The notes: generated from the letters alone by a model not told the origin. A DNA stretch of 64,000 bases from PGYT01 sp963675055 (GCA_963675055.2 CAXXJE010000002.1:1364001-1428000), one strand, 5' to 3'; positions 15,633 to 25,169 are shown, counted from the first letter of the stretch. Translations and numbers: made by a program.

Positions 15633-17087
15633 TTAGTAAGAAATTGTTCTCTTCCACTGGCCTGGTGTAAAGACAATAAAGAAAGCATATATCTCAAGTC
15701 GTCCAATCAGCATAACAAATGAATAAATCCACTTGCCAATCATTGGAATTTGACTGAAGTTACCGACCGAACCGACGGTGCCGAGTCCTGGTCCGACATT
15801 ACCCATAGTAGCTACGGTTCCGGTAAACGCTTCGAGCATATTGACACCCAGTCCGGCAAGTAACAATGTTGCAATAAATATTACACCCAGATATGAACCA
15901 ATGAACAGCAGTGCTTTTGATACTATTTCATCGTCTACGGTTTTACCGTCGAGCTTAACGGCTATTACCGCATTCGGATGCATAAGTTCTTTCAGGTGCC
16001 TTGTAAATGCCTTAATGATAATAACTATTCTGTCTACTTTTATACCGCCCGATGTTGAACCGGAGCAGGCGCATTGCAGCGCAAAGAAAACAAGTATTAG
16101 CTGTGAAAGTGGAGGCCAGACAGATGAATCCGCTGTAGCGAACCCGGTTGAAGTTCCAACTGATATTATCTGGAATGATGCATGCCTAAGTGCTTCAAGA
16201 AATGGTTTGTTTTGTGTTAAGTAAATATTAAATGTTGCTATCAGTACTCCGCCGGCTATAAATGACAAGTAAAACTTGAGAACTGATGATCTGAAAAACT
16301 GTTTGACTTTACCTGTTACAACGGAAAACAACAGGGCAAAATGCATGCCCGAGAGTACCATGAATATAATTACAATAAATTCTATCGTTGGACTATTATA
16401 ATATGCAATGCTGGCGTTCCGGTTTGAAAATCCCCCGGTTGCAATAGTCGCGAATGAATGAGTAATAGCGTCGAACAGGTCCATGCCGGCAAGAAGCAGT
16501 GCTATGGTTTCAAGAATTGTCAAGCCAAGGTAAACTCCGGCGAGTATATTAATCGCCTTCTGGGCACGTGTTTTAAAATTATCCTGTGCCATCGAAGATA
16601 CCTCGCTTCTGAACAATACCAGTTCGGCAATGCCCATAAACGGCAGAACCGACAGAACGAAGATTATAATTCCTACGCCGCCAATCCAGTGTGTTGAAGC
16701 GCGCCAGAACAGTAAGCCTTCCGGCAGGGCTTCAATATCCGTGAGAATTGTGGAACCGGTTGTTGTGAATCCGGAAACACTTTCGAAAAAAGCGTTTGTG
16801 AATGTGAATACATCACCCCAGAGTATGTAAGGGAGAGTTCCGGCAAGACATGAGATAAACCAGCTGCTGACGACTATAAGAAGTCCTTCCTTATTCGTTA
16901 TACTTGTTGATGTTGGAACGAAGATTAAAGGAAAGAATCCGAACAACGCAACAACAATTGCTGAATATAGCAAGGGCATGAATGAGCCGTCGTTATTAAA
17001 GAGGGACACAACAGCGGAGATTCCCATGAACACTGCATCTAGGAGCAGCGACAAGGATAAGTACCTTAGAACAATGTGAAAACGCAT
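15633..17087 (-). CDS. trkH: TrkH-type potassium uptake channel (copy 1)
   Basis: A 484-residue inner-membrane protein with four repeated M1-P-M2 units. The four selectivity-filter loops are clear: SGFTTTGST, IATGGFSNRN, TSTGFATAD and GNVGPGLGT, plus CSGSTSGGIKVDR between them. It conducts K+ (or Na+/K+) and normally needs a TrkA-type cytoplasmic ring. No trkA lies beside this copy; the trkA at 45095-46435 may serve both. The start shares one base with the stop of the upstream HAMP sensor gene (TAATG), so the two are coupled. Confidence 0.93.
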   Translation of the reverse strand: MRFHIVLRYLSLSLLLDAVFMGISAVVSLFNNDGSFMPLLYSAIVVALFGFFPLIFVPTSTSITNKEGLLIVVSSWFISCLAGTLPYILWGDVFTFTNAFFESVSGFTTTGSTILTDIEALPEGLLFWRASTHWIGGVGIIIFVLSVLPFMGIAELVLFRSEVSSMAQDNFKTRAQKAINILAGVYLGLTILETIALLLAGMDLFDAITHSFATIATGGFSNRNASIAYYNSPTIEFIVIIFMVLSGMHFALLFSVVTGKVKQFFRSSVLKFYLSFIAGGVLIATFNIYLTQNKPFLEALRHASFQIISVGTSTGFATADSSVWPPLSQLILVFFALQCACSGSTSGGIKVDRIVIIIKAFTRHLKELMHPNAVIAVKLDGKTVDDEIVSKALLFIGSYLGVIFIATLLLAGLGVNMLEAFTGTVATMGNVGPGLGTVGSVGNFSQIPMIGKWIYSFVMLIGRLEIYAFFIVFTPGQWKRTISY

Positions 17088-17848
17088 TATGAGTTTTCCC
17101 TCGATGTAATGTATTCACTCATCTTTCTAATAGAGGTTTCGAGTTCGTTTATTTCATCCTTTGATTCAATATCAACTTTGAACGGCATATCGCTCTTAAT
17201 AAACATCTTTATTCTGTCTGTGATCTTAATGATCGGCTCGACCACATAATAATTTACGAAGTATATGAAAATGAATGTGAACACAAGGGAAGTGAGGATC
17301 GCAACAATGCCAGGCATTATTGCACGAGTTGAACCATTCTCAATCCTGGATGCTGTTTTGTACATTGTAGTATCGTTGAGCTTTATTAAATCGTCCAATG
17401 CATTCTTCACTTCAGTAACTGCGTTGTGTGTTTCATTTAAGTACCAATCGAAGTTGCCCTGTTTGTCCGTATCTACTATCGGTCGTTCCCATAGCGCTTT
17501 ATAGGTCGCGTATTTCTGTTTAATCAGATCAAGGTGTTCCTTCTCGCTTTCGATAGTGATGTTGCTGTAGGCAAAACTGAGATTAGCATTGAATGAACTG
17601 TCGGCGCTGTTTATTATTCTACGACCTTCCTCCCATTTGCCGAGCATCAAGAATAGGATGCCGCTGTCTTCGCGCTCAACAGCTTCAATCATCTTTTTTG
17701 TTACCGATATGCTTTTGTAATTCTCGTCAAGAATTCTCTGCACAGAGGATCCGATTGAATTAAGTTCATATACCGACATGACTCCGGCTACCGCAAGCAT
17801 TAGAGCAAGAATTAAAAACCCGGATAATATTTTTGTTCTTAGTCCCAT
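17087..17848 (-). CDS. Membrane sensor with four-helix bundle and HAMP domain, no output domain
   Basis: Starting at the ATG at 17848 (AGGA six bases upstream; a TTG seven codons earlier is possible) the protein has 253 residues. It has an N-terminal membrane segment (about 8-30), a periplasmic helical bundle (30-170) of the MCP four-helix type, a second membrane segment (about 178-200, with IVAILTSLVFTFIFIYFV), and a HAMP domain to the end (VVEPIIKITDRI and DEINELETSIRKMSEYI). It stops there: no kinase, MCP signalling tip or cyclase follows. The stop overlaps trkH by one base, so it may sense conditions for that channel, or be the remnant of a longer receptor (both inference). Confidence 0.82.
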   Translation of the reverse strand: MGLRTKILSGFLILALMLAVAGVMSVYELNSIGSSVQRILDENYKSISVTKKMIEAVEREDSGILFLMLGKWEEGRRIINSADSSFNANLSFAYSNITIESEKEHLDLIKQKYATYKALWERPIVDTDKQGNFDWYLNETHNAVTEVKNALDDLIKLNDTTMYKTASRIENGSTRAIMPGIVAILTSLVFTFIFIYFVNYYVVEPIIKITDRIKMFIKSDMPFKVDIESKDEINELETSIRKMSEYITSRENS

Positions 17849-17985
17849 AGCAATTCCTTGTAAATCCAATTACAAAAATAACTATAATTTATGTTAAGCG
17901 GGAATGTGATGGCATGTTGTTGAGGAGTGAAGCAATTTGTCGAGAATGATTTATATAATTAGATTGTAGGTCGGAACGCATATGG

Positions 17986-19761
17986 CTATTTACGTGAATA
18001 ATACTCCTGAAGAATATAAAATGCCTTCTTCTTTTCACCATTGTTAGATATCAATCCTTTCCTGTTCCAGAAGTCCTGAATGTTCGAAAGAGGTCTGCGG
18101 GGTGACCTGAAGTCCGCAAGTATCCATGGACTCATACCTTTAAGGAACGGAATTTTATCCAGCATCTTCAACTGGTTCACATAAATGTTTTCCTGATACT
18201 CTTCAGTCCATCTTGTGTCTTTGTCACCATGGTAGCCTGCAAGTGCACCTCCGCCGAACTCGCTGATTATTAAAGGTTTATTAAAGTTGCTCTCCCATTT
18301 TAACAGTGGTGCATCATCCGGAGTTCGGGAGTACCAGCCGATATACTCGTTCGCTCCTATTACATCGAGAAGATTAGAAAGCGGATCATCAAGTGTAATC
18401 GTGTTCCCCTCGTAAGTAAGTTCAGTCGCTGCGGATATTAATCTTGTTGAGTCGAGCTGCCTGGTTTTATTTATAAGATTACCAAGAAATTTTAGTCGCT
18501 GATCGCTTCGCGGAGTCTCATTAGCCATAGACCAGATAATCACGTTAGCTCTGTTCTTATCTCTTTCTATCATTTCCACTAATTGATTCTCAGCGTTCGC
18601 ATATGTTTCCTCATTATCCCAAAGTATTGTCCAATAGACGGGAATTTCCGACCATACCATTATACCAGCCTCTTCTGCAGCACGGATTATATTTTCATTG
18701 TGCGGATAATGCGCGAGTCTGACGAAATTGCATCCGAGTTCCTTCACACGTTTAAGTGTTTGAACCGCATCGTCCATAGAATTAGCACGTCCTCCCTTTA
18801 TAGGCGATTCTTCATGAATAGATATGCCCTTCAGGAATACAGGCATGCCGTTTAAAAGCATATCTGTTCCCCTGGTTTCGACTGTTCTGAAGCCGATTTT
18901 ATCTTTAATGATTTCCTTGTTGTACTGAATAACTACATCATAAAGTTTTGGATTTTGGGGACTCCAATGATCCGGAATTGAAACTATGCTGAACTCTCGC
19001 ATAGACTTCGGCAAGGTCAGTGAAATGAACAGTTCCGGTATGTTAATTAAAACCGGCATATCATCTTCCATTCCGTTGATATCTACTTTGAAATTAATCT
19101 TTTGATTATTTCCGGGGTCAAGCTGAATTGAATAGTCTTCTATAAATGTTGAAGGTGTTGTAATGAGTGTTACATCCCTGGTTATTCCACCGTAATTCCA
19201 CCAGTCGGTATTGAGTGTCGGTACCCCTTCGCGCAGCCTTTTGTTGTCGACTTTAACAACAATGAAATTTTCTCCTTCCTGTGCGAAGCTTGTAATTTCA
19301 TTACAGAATTGCGTGAACCCGCCTGTGTGTTCGCCAACTTTATTGCCGTTGACGTATACAATAGCATTATAATTTACAGCGCCGAAATTTATAAATAATC
19401 TGTTATCGTCTTCCGGGGTATATTGAAATGATTTTTTATACCATACTGTCCCTTCATATAAAAACAGTTTTTCTATTTGAGTATTCCAGTCACCCGGAAC
19501 CAGCAGTGAATCGGATTCATCAAAATTGTATTCTACTAAATCGCTTTTAGATTCTGCCTTGCTGTTCTTAAAATAACCATTCGGATTTGGCTGGTATCGA
19601 TAGTCATAATAACCGTTCTCGTAGGGATCAATTATAATTTTCCAGTAACCATTTAGTGAGGTTGTATCTCTTGCTCCGATATTTTGAATTCTAACCGGCT
19701 GTGCTGAAATTATTTGCATGCAAAATAAAGATAGGATATATAGGTATAAGAGTGATTTCAT
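17986..19761 (-). CDS. Glycoside hydrolase family 2 (beta-glucuronidase/beta-galactosidase-like), secreted
   Basis: A 591-residue protein starting at ATG 19761 (a TTG two codons earlier is less likely). Residues 1-20 form a signal peptide ending ISAQ. The GH2 N-terminal sugar-binding domain has LNGYWKI, VPGDWN, VWYKKSF and VYVNGNKVGEHTGGF. An Ig-like domain follows, then the TIM barrel with NFVRLAHYPHNE, the acid/base Glu in IIWSMANETPRSD, and the nucleophile Glu in IISEFGGGALAG. This is the domain set of short GH2 enzymes like beta-glucuronidase (about 600 residues) rather than LacZ. The substrate is not determined. It stands alone between the trkH run and ccmB. Confidence 0.92.
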   Translation of the reverse strand: MKSLLYLYILSLFCMQIISAQPVRIQNIGARDTTSLNGYWKIIIDPYENGYYDYRYQPNPNGYFKNSKAESKSDLVEYNFDESDSLLVPGDWNTQIEKLFLYEGTVWYKKSFQYTPEDDNRLFINFGAVNYNAIVYVNGNKVGEHTGGFTQFCNEITSFAQEGENFIVVKVDNKRLREGVPTLNTDWWNYGGITRDVTLITTPSTFIEDYSIQLDPGNNQKINFKVDINGMEDDMPVLINIPELFISLTLPKSMREFSIVSIPDHWSPQNPKLYDVVIQYNKEIIKDKIGFRTVETRGTDMLLNGMPVFLKGISIHEESPIKGGRANSMDDAVQTLKRVKELGCNFVRLAHYPHNENIIRAAEEAGIMVWSEIPVYWTILWDNEETYANAENQLVEMIERDKNRANVIIWSMANETPRSDQRLKFLGNLINKTRQLDSTRLISAATELTYEGNTITLDDPLSNLLDVIGANEYIGWYSRTPDDAPLLKWESNFNKPLIISEFGGGALAGYHGDKDTRWTEEYQENIYVNQLKMLDKIPFLKGMSPWILADFRSPRRPLSNIQDFWNRKGLISNNGEKKKAFYILQEYYSRK

Positions 19762-19835
19762 TATCAAGACGGTTTAATGTTAGAAACAATTATTGATAGG
19801 TACAATTTAGCAAGAATAGTCGAGGATTCGAAGGT

Positions 19836-20498
19836 CTAATCTTTCCAGATGAAATCGAACAGCATGTAACCGGCTGTAAGCATAATAACGTCGTAGGAGA
19901 AGAGAACCATTAACTCGGTAGTTGATTCAAATAGTGGAGTGCCGTCAATGGAAAACTTGGTTAATTCCAGCAAAGTTAGAATTAACGGGAGAAGAATTGG
20001 AAATGAAAGAACGGGGTATAGTGTCCCTTTGCTGCTTGCCTTTGAAATGATAGCAGCAATCATTGTGGATGATATCGCTATGCCGAAATTACCCAGTATA
20101 AATGCAGCTATAAATGTATCGAAAGCTTTTATGCTGAACGAGTCGAAGAGCAGGAAGAATAAAACTGTGATAGCTATATTCATTATAAAAACAAGAAGGA
20201 CATTAAACAATAACTTACCTGAAAAAATGGTTGACGGCTTTGCCAGCAGTTGCAGTGTGAGAGTTGTGCCACGTTCTTCTTCCGATACAAATGCGCGGGA
20301 TAAACCCGACATGGCCGAGAAGAAAACTACGACCCACAATAATCCGCCGGTAAGGTACTCGGAGATGTTTTCCTGTCCGATTGAAAACAGGATTACACTG
20401 ATTGTAACGAGTATGAACATCGCCAACGCGTTTATTGCATAACGGGTTCTTAACTCCGATTGCCAGTCTTTTTTGAATAGTGAAAGTTCTTTCTTCAT
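19836..20498 (-). CDS. ccmB: Heme exporter protein CcmB (ABC permease)
   Basis: A 220-residue integral membrane protein with about six hydrophobic segments. It begins KKDWQSELRTRYAINAL and has SRAFVSEEERGTTLTLQLLAKP, the CcmB signature. With CcmA it forms the ABC unit used in cytochrome c maturation system I to release heme-loaded CcmE. Length matches the family (215-225). The ATP-binding partner is the upstream gene, with a 57-bp gap that contains a dispersed repeat. The other ccm genes (C, D, E, F) are not in the window. Confidence 0.9.
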   Translation of the reverse strand: MKKELSLFKKDWQSELRTRYAINALAMFILVTISVILFSIGQENISEYLTGGLLWVVVFFSAMSGLSRAFVSEEERGTTLTLQLLAKPSTIFSGKLLFNVLLVFIMNIAITVLFFLLFDSFSIKAFDTFIAAFILGNFGIAISSTMIAAIISKASSKGTLYPVLSFPILLPLILTLLELTKFSIDGTPLFESTTELMVLFSYDVIMLTAGYMLFDFIWKD

Positions 20499-20504
20499 TA
20501 ATAT

Positions 20505-20539
20505 CTTTGTATTCTTCGTGCCTTCGTGGTTTAAGATTT
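20505..20539 (-). repeat. Dispersed CTTCGTG-type repeat in the ccmA-ccmB gap
   Basis: The plus strand reads CTTCGTGCCTTCGTGGTTT at 20514-20532, with CTTTGTATT before it, so the minus strand has AAACCACGAAGGCACGAAG followed by AATACAAAG. This triple CGAAG/CAAAG array resembles a short repeat met between genes in many bacterial genomes. It fills most of the 57-bp gap between ccmA and ccmB and lies just before the ccmB start. Confidence 0.6.
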
Positions 20540-20555
20540 AATAAAATTATACATA

Positions 20556-21188
20556 TTAGTTTTTGAAGTCTTCTACGTTTAGAACGTGATCGCACAGTGC
20601 CAGATCACTATCCTCGTTCGACGCAATTAATGTTAGTTTCCCGGATTTGTTCCCGCTTATTATCTCGTACACCTTGTCCTTGCCTTTGTTGTCCAGGTTG
20701 GAAGTCGGCTCGTCAAGTATAAGCAGCTCAGGATCGTGCTGGAGCGCAAAAACGAATTTCATTCTCTGCTTCATGCCTGAAGAGTAACCCTTCAGCAAAT
20801 CGTTTCTTCTGTCATATATGTTGAAGTCTTCTAAAAGAGACTTGATGTTCTTCGCGTCGTATTTAATGCCTCTGATCTCAGCAAAATGTTTTAGGTTTTC
20901 TTCCGATGTAAACTCATCGTAAAGAACCAGGTAAGGCGAAACAAACCCAATGTGATTGTGCAATAGTTCCGATTTTAACTCAGTATCGTTTAGCTTATGA
21001 ATTACTTTACCGTTAGTCGCCGATGAAATTCCGATAATAATTTTCGAGAGAGTCGATTTACCGGAACCGTTGGATCCGGCTATTCCATAGACTTTCCCTG
21101 TCTCGAATGTATAATCAATATTCTTAAAAACTAATCTTCTACCGAATATCTTGGTGAGTTTATCTAGAGTTAACGAGTAATTAGTCAT
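20556..21188 (-). CDS. ccmA: ABC transporter ATP-binding protein (heme exporter CcmA)
   Basis: A 210-residue ABC ATPase: Walker A GSNGSGKST (about 37-45), signature YSSGMKQRM, Walker B LLILDEPTSNLD, and a short C-terminus. Length and the directly following CcmB permease make CcmA the best assignment, although sequence alone would also allow a generic ABC-2 ATPase. The start overlaps the stop of the upstream secreted metalloprotease gene by 8 bp, so translation is probably coupled to a gene of very different function. Confidence 0.85.
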   Translation of the reverse strand: MTNYSLTLDKLTKIFGRRLVFKNIDYTFETGKVYGIAGSNGSGKSTLSKIIIGISSATNGKVIHKLNDTELKSELLHNHIGFVSPYLVLYDEFTSEENLKHFAEIRGIKYDAKNIKSLLEDFNIYDRRNDLLKGYSSGMKQRMKFVFALQHDPELLILDEPTSNLDNKGKDKVYEIISGNKSGKLTLIASNEDSDLALCDHVLNVEDFKN

Positions 21189-22914
21189 TATATATTACGA
21201 ATTTTCCTTTGGTTAATTTGTCGCCGGATTTAACGGCGTAAATATAAATACCTGTCGGGAGTTTATCACCTTTATTATCGTGAACATTCCATTTTACAAC
21301 AATTTTCTCTCCGGCAATAATTTCAGCCTTCCCGGAGTAAATTAAATTCATACCGGCAGTATAAATATTTAAATCGGCAATTTCCAAAGTGCCTGGTTCA
21401 ACCGGAATAAACAATTCATTGTTCCGGCTATAAACAAATGGCTGCGGATAAGCGAAATCAAGAGTTTCCCGTTCAAAGGTTTGTCCGGATACTATTTCGT
21501 TATTGAATATATTGGATTCGGTGATGTAGTCATCTACATCAGTTTCAATTTCGGAGTAATAGTTGTTTACTATGTGATGAGAACCATTGTCGCTGTCGGT
21601 TGTTAATGTATAACCGATTGTTGTAGATGCAAGATAAGGATTGTCTGTTCCTTCAATATCGCAATTGGTTATTATTGTTGTAAGCGTATCGTGAAATCCC
21701 TGATCAGTTAATTCGAAAATCAGATAATTGTTTGAAATAGGCCGGGTGTTTATTGAGTACTTTTTCATAGATGTATTAAACTCGTACGACGCGAAGGGTG
21801 TAATTTGCGGATAGTAAGCAGCTTCTTCAAAGTACTTCCCAGGTACTGATCTGCTGCCGGTAAAGTAGCACCAGATTCCGAAATTAGCCAGTTCATATTT
21901 GAGTGATGTTACATAGCTCGACATTGACTCAGCGATAGCGTTTATTGCATTGCCGGAAACAGCAAAGTTTTCCCAGGCTTTTTTAATTATATCGTATCCT
22001 TTGAATTGATCGTTTTCATCCTGTAAAAATCGCTCATGAAGGTAAATGAAGAAAACAGCATCCTGGTAGCCTCTTATATTGTTCCCAACTAAACTGAAGT
22101 GTGGTCTTTGAAAATAATCAGCCATATCCCGATAGTATTCATTGATTTCGTCGAATACAAATTCCTCCATTGCCGTAGAAGTCATTTCGTAGAAGTAAGT
22201 TTCCGAATCATCATGCCAGCCGTAGTTGGCGAGCTGAATCGAATGGTGAAGCTCGTGTGCAGCAGTTACCGTTGCACCATTAATTCCGGAAGAATAAAAT
22301 CCTTCGAAACTATTATGAATTGTCATATAAGTAGGAACATATCCGACAACCGGATTGACTTGACCATATAATCCGGGGCCTATATCGACAACATAAACGT
22401 CATATAAATCATCGCCGCCTTCACCGTTGTCAGGTGGTGGTGGGTTGTATCCCAGTATGTTTACTTCGAAATTGTATGCTGAATCAAGAACTGCTGCAAG
22501 TGAGTCGATTGACTTATCTATTATTTGCTTCTGTGTTAAAGCTGGCTCCTGAAAATAAGTGGGCGCATTCGTACCTGTAGTGTCAAAGTGTATCCTGAAT
22601 ACTCCGGATGGACTTACTCTGCTTGTGTCTAATGTTTCAGCACGGCTCAATATTTTTGTTAGTATGTTTTTCTGATTTTCACTGAAAGAATTGAAGTGGC
22701 CCTGGATTTGCGCCGTTATGCCGAATCCGCATTTAACATGCGTACCGACAGATTGAATTGTTTCTGTTCTTTTAACGCTGACTTGATTTTCGTGAAGATT
22801 TACAAATACCTGGAATAGAGAATCTATATTTTGCGCGTACAGGTTGTGAGCGCATATAATTAATAATGCACTTGAGAGACTTACCCGGATTAAACTGGCT
22901 GGCCTTCTAATCAT
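21181..22914 (-). CDS. Secreted zinc metalloprotease-like protein with C-terminal sorting domain (copy 2)
   Basis: A 577-residue protein resembling the MXAN_6640 family of putative metalloproteases. A signal peptide occupies about residues 1-27. The catalytic motif is HELHH in TAAHELHHSIQLANYG, with YEMTSTAMEEFVFDE about 20 residues on as possible third ligand. The C-terminal ~90 residues form a Por/T9SS-type A sorting domain ending GKFVIYND, with LPTGIYIY. It is a tandem paralogue of the gene at 22907-24613, overlapping its stop by 8 bp; its own stop overlaps ccmA by 8 bp. Export by type IX secretion is inferred from the tail. Substrate unknown. Confidence 0.85.
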   Translation of the reverse strand: MIRRPASLIRVSLSSALLIICAHNLYAQNIDSLFQVFVNLHENQVSVKRTETIQSVGTHVKCGFGITAQIQGHFNSFSENQKNILTKILSRAETLDTSRVSPSGVFRIHFDTTGTNAPTYFQEPALTQKQIIDKSIDSLAAVLDSAYNFEVNILGYNPPPPDNGEGGDDLYDVYVVDIGPGLYGQVNPVVGYVPTYMTIHNSFEGFYSSGINGATVTAAHELHHSIQLANYGWHDDSETYFYEMTSTAMEEFVFDEINEYYRDMADYFQRPHFSLVGNNIRGYQDAVFFIYLHERFLQDENDQFKGYDIIKKAWENFAVSGNAINAIAESMSSYVTSLKYELANFGIWCYFTGSRSVPGKYFEEAAYYPQITPFASYEFNTSMKKYSINTRPISNNYLIFELTDQGFHDTLTTIITNCDIEGTDNPYLASTTIGYTLTTDSDNGSHHIVNNYYSEIETDVDDYITESNIFNNEIVSGQTFERETLDFAYPQPFVYSRNNELFIPVEPGTLEIADLNIYTAGMNLIYSGKAEIIAGEKIVVKWNVHDNKGDKLPTGIYIYAVKSGDKLTKGKFVIYND

Positions 22915-24613
22915 TATAAATGACTAATTTCCCCTTTTTAACTTTGTCGTCTGATTTAGTTGCGAATATATAAATGCCCGTAGGCAATTTTTTACCTTCG
23001 TTATCCAATCCGTCCCATTGAACTATAATCTTATCACCGTTTATAATGTCTTTCTTGCTGTCGTAAACAAGGCTCATACTGGTTGTATAAATGTTGAGAT
23101 AAGCAAATCCAAGGGGGTTCGGTTCGGTTGGAATTAATATTGAAGAATGTTTTGAATAATGAAAAGGCTGGGGGAAGGCGAAATCAACAACTTCGCGACT
23201 TATAGTGCCGCCCGAAACAACCTCATTATTGAATATATTTCCTTCAAGGAACAGATCCTCCTGAACAGTTGTGAGCACGGAGTAATAGTCATTAACTATA
23301 TTGTAAGCGCCGGATTCGTCGGTTTTCGTAAGTTTATAATAAACATCCGATGTAGTATAGGGTGATGCTTTGCCGTTTTCCGTATCGGCGTTAGTTATAA
23401 TCGATACCAAGGTATCTGTAAAACTTTCAGAGTTAATTTCAAAGATAATATAGTTGTTTGAAATCGGCTTTGTATTAAATGAATACTCTTTAGACGAAGA
23501 GTTGAATTCGTAGCTTGAAAAAGGTCTGGCAAGCGGATAATTAATTGCTTCCTCAAAATACTCGCCGTCAATCGTTCTGTTGTTCGTGAAGTAGCACCAA
23601 ATACCGAAATCATTCCATGTGCTTTTCATTGAAGATCCATACTGGAATAAAGATGATGAAAGCGCCTCAATATCACTGCCGGTTGTTGCTAATATGTCCC
23701 AGGCTGTTTTAATTATCTGATGACCTTTCATCCCGTCACCTTCTCCGGCATACTTCTGATCAAGGTACAGGTAAAACGCGGCAAGGTCATATCCTGAAAA
23801 ACTTTTAAAGGTGTTATATGGTTTTGTAAAATAGCTGTTCATGTAAGCATAGTAGTCGTTCACATCGTCGTACACGAATTCTTCCATAGCGGTTGAAGTC
23901 ATTTCGTAAAACTCTGTTTCAGTATCGTAGTATCCGTAATGAGCAAGCTGAATTCCGTGATGTAACTCATGCGCCGCGGTTACTTTAGCTGCTTCAATAC
24001 CTGTTGTATAAAATCCGCTGCCGACAAAGTCGTTGTCTATTTTTATATAACTGCTGGCGCTTCCGGCATCAGTGGTGGTTTCTCCGTAATAACCCATGTT
24101 TAGAATGTAAACATCGTAAAGATTGTCGCCTCCGAGATTATCGCCGATCAGGGGCGAATCGTACCCAAGATAGTTCACTTCGTATTCGTATGAATTATCG
24201 AACGCGGCAGCAAGAGAGTCTACGGACATCTGAACGATTTCAGCATCAGTTTTACCGGTTATACTGAAATACTTCGGTGCATTGCTTCCGGTGAGATCGT
24301 AGTGAATTCTGAATAATCCTTCCGGACTAACAATACTTGTCTCGAGGTTGGGTCTTTCCAGGACTTTCAATAATACAGCCTGTTGATCAACAGAAAACGA
24401 ATTGAAGTGTTGTCTGATAGTGTTGGATATACTAAATCCGCATTTATCTCCAGCTATGGTACTCTGAGTCTGGTTGCCGCTTTTTATGAGACCACTATGA
24501 TGATGATCCATATAAACAGTGAACAGGGAATCAGTGTCTTGAGCATTTACCTGGAATAAGAGTCCAATTAGTAAAGCCATCGAAATTAGGAAAGTCCGCA
24601 TAAAAATCTTCAT
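22907..24613 (-). CDS. Secreted zinc metalloprotease-like protein with C-terminal sorting domain (copy 1)
   Basis: A 568-residue paralogue of the next gene along the strand, aligned over its whole length. Signal peptide about 1-24 (MALLIGLLFQVNAQ). Pro-segment motif KCGFSISNTIRQHFNSFS; catalytic TAAHELHHGIQLAHYG; YEMTSTAMEEFVYDD; and a C-terminal sorting domain with LPTGIYIFATKSDD and final KLVIYND. It heads the run that continues through copy 2, ccmA and ccmB. Cleavage of surface or extracellular proteins is plausible but unproved. Confidence 0.85.
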   Translation of the reverse strand: MKIFMRTFLISMALLIGLLFQVNAQDTDSLFTVYMDHHHSGLIKSGNQTQSTIAGDKCGFSISNTIRQHFNSFSVDQQAVLLKVLERPNLETSIVSPEGLFRIHYDLTGSNAPKYFSITGKTDAEIVQMSVDSLAAAFDNSYEYEVNYLGYDSPLIGDNLGGDNLYDVYILNMGYYGETTTDAGSASSYIKIDNDFVGSGFYTTGIEAAKVTAAHELHHGIQLAHYGYYDTETEFYEMTSTAMEEFVYDDVNDYYAYMNSYFTKPYNTFKSFSGYDLAAFYLYLDQKYAGEGDGMKGHQIIKTAWDILATTGSDIEALSSSLFQYGSSMKSTWNDFGIWCYFTNNRTIDGEYFEEAINYPLARPFSSYEFNSSSKEYSFNTKPISNNYIIFEINSESFTDTLVSIITNADTENGKASPYTTSDVYYKLTKTDESGAYNIVNDYYSVLTTVQEDLFLEGNIFNNEVVSGGTISREVVDFAFPQPFHYSKHSSILIPTEPNPLGFAYLNIYTTSMSLVYDSKKDIINGDKIIVQWDGLDNEGKKLPTGIYIFATKSDDKVKKGKLVIYND

Positions 24614-24704
24614 AATTTAATTTTGGTTCAAAAGATACTCACAAGCCGGGTGTGATTCAATGTAATATAGTGTCAATAATTATGAATTAGATGAGGATTG
24701 TGTC

Positions 24705-25169
24705 TCAGGGATTCTTCCTGTTTTGAAGCCGTTTGTCCCTTCTTTCAAGGGCTTCAGCATATCGCCTTATTTCTTCTTCGGATTCCGGTTTTATCTCAGC
24801 CGACTTAACCGGTTTTGCGTTTTCATCAACGCTTACGAATGTTAGGTATGCAGAATTGGTGTGTCTTATGGTACCTTTAATATGATTCTCAGCAAAAACT
24901 TTCACACCGACTTCCATTGAAGTATTGAATACACGATTGACCGAAGCTTTAAGAATTACAACATCGCCGAGGTGAACGGGATTATGGAAGTCTATCCTGT
25001 CTACGGACGCAGTTACACAGACTTTATTAGCGTGTTTGGAAGATGATAATGCAGCGCATATATCAATCCAGTGCATCAACTGACCGCCGAGCAGGTTGCC
25101 TAACTGATTTGTATGGTTAGGCAGAACAAGCTCCGTCATAGTAATTACCGATTCTTTAACTGATTTCAA
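24705..25169 (-). CDS. Acyl-CoA thioesterase (YciA/BACH hotdog family)
   Basis: A 154-residue single-hotdog-domain thioesterase. Motifs NQLGNLLGGQLMHWID (with the catalytic Asp) and SVDRIDFHNPVHLGD place it with cytosolic acyl-CoA hydrolases that release CoA from medium- and long-chain acyl-CoAs. The start is TTG at 25169: GGAG lies 6 bp before it, and the family needs the extra residues ahead of the first ATG at 25139. It is 20 bp downstream of bamD on the same strand. A charged C-terminal tail follows the fold. Confidence 0.9.
   Translation of the reverse strand: MKSVKESVITMTELVLPNHTNQLGNLLGGQLMHWIDICAALSSSKHANKVCVTASVDRIDFHNPVHLGDVVILKASVNRVFNTSMEVGVKVFAENHIKGTIRHTNSAYLTFVSVDENAKPVKSAEIKPESEEEIRRYAEALERRDKRLQNRKNP

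Noticed and set aside
19939..20442. Plus-strand reading frame of 167 residues opposite ccmB
   Set aside because: It is a shadow of the CcmB reading frame with basic, low-information composition.
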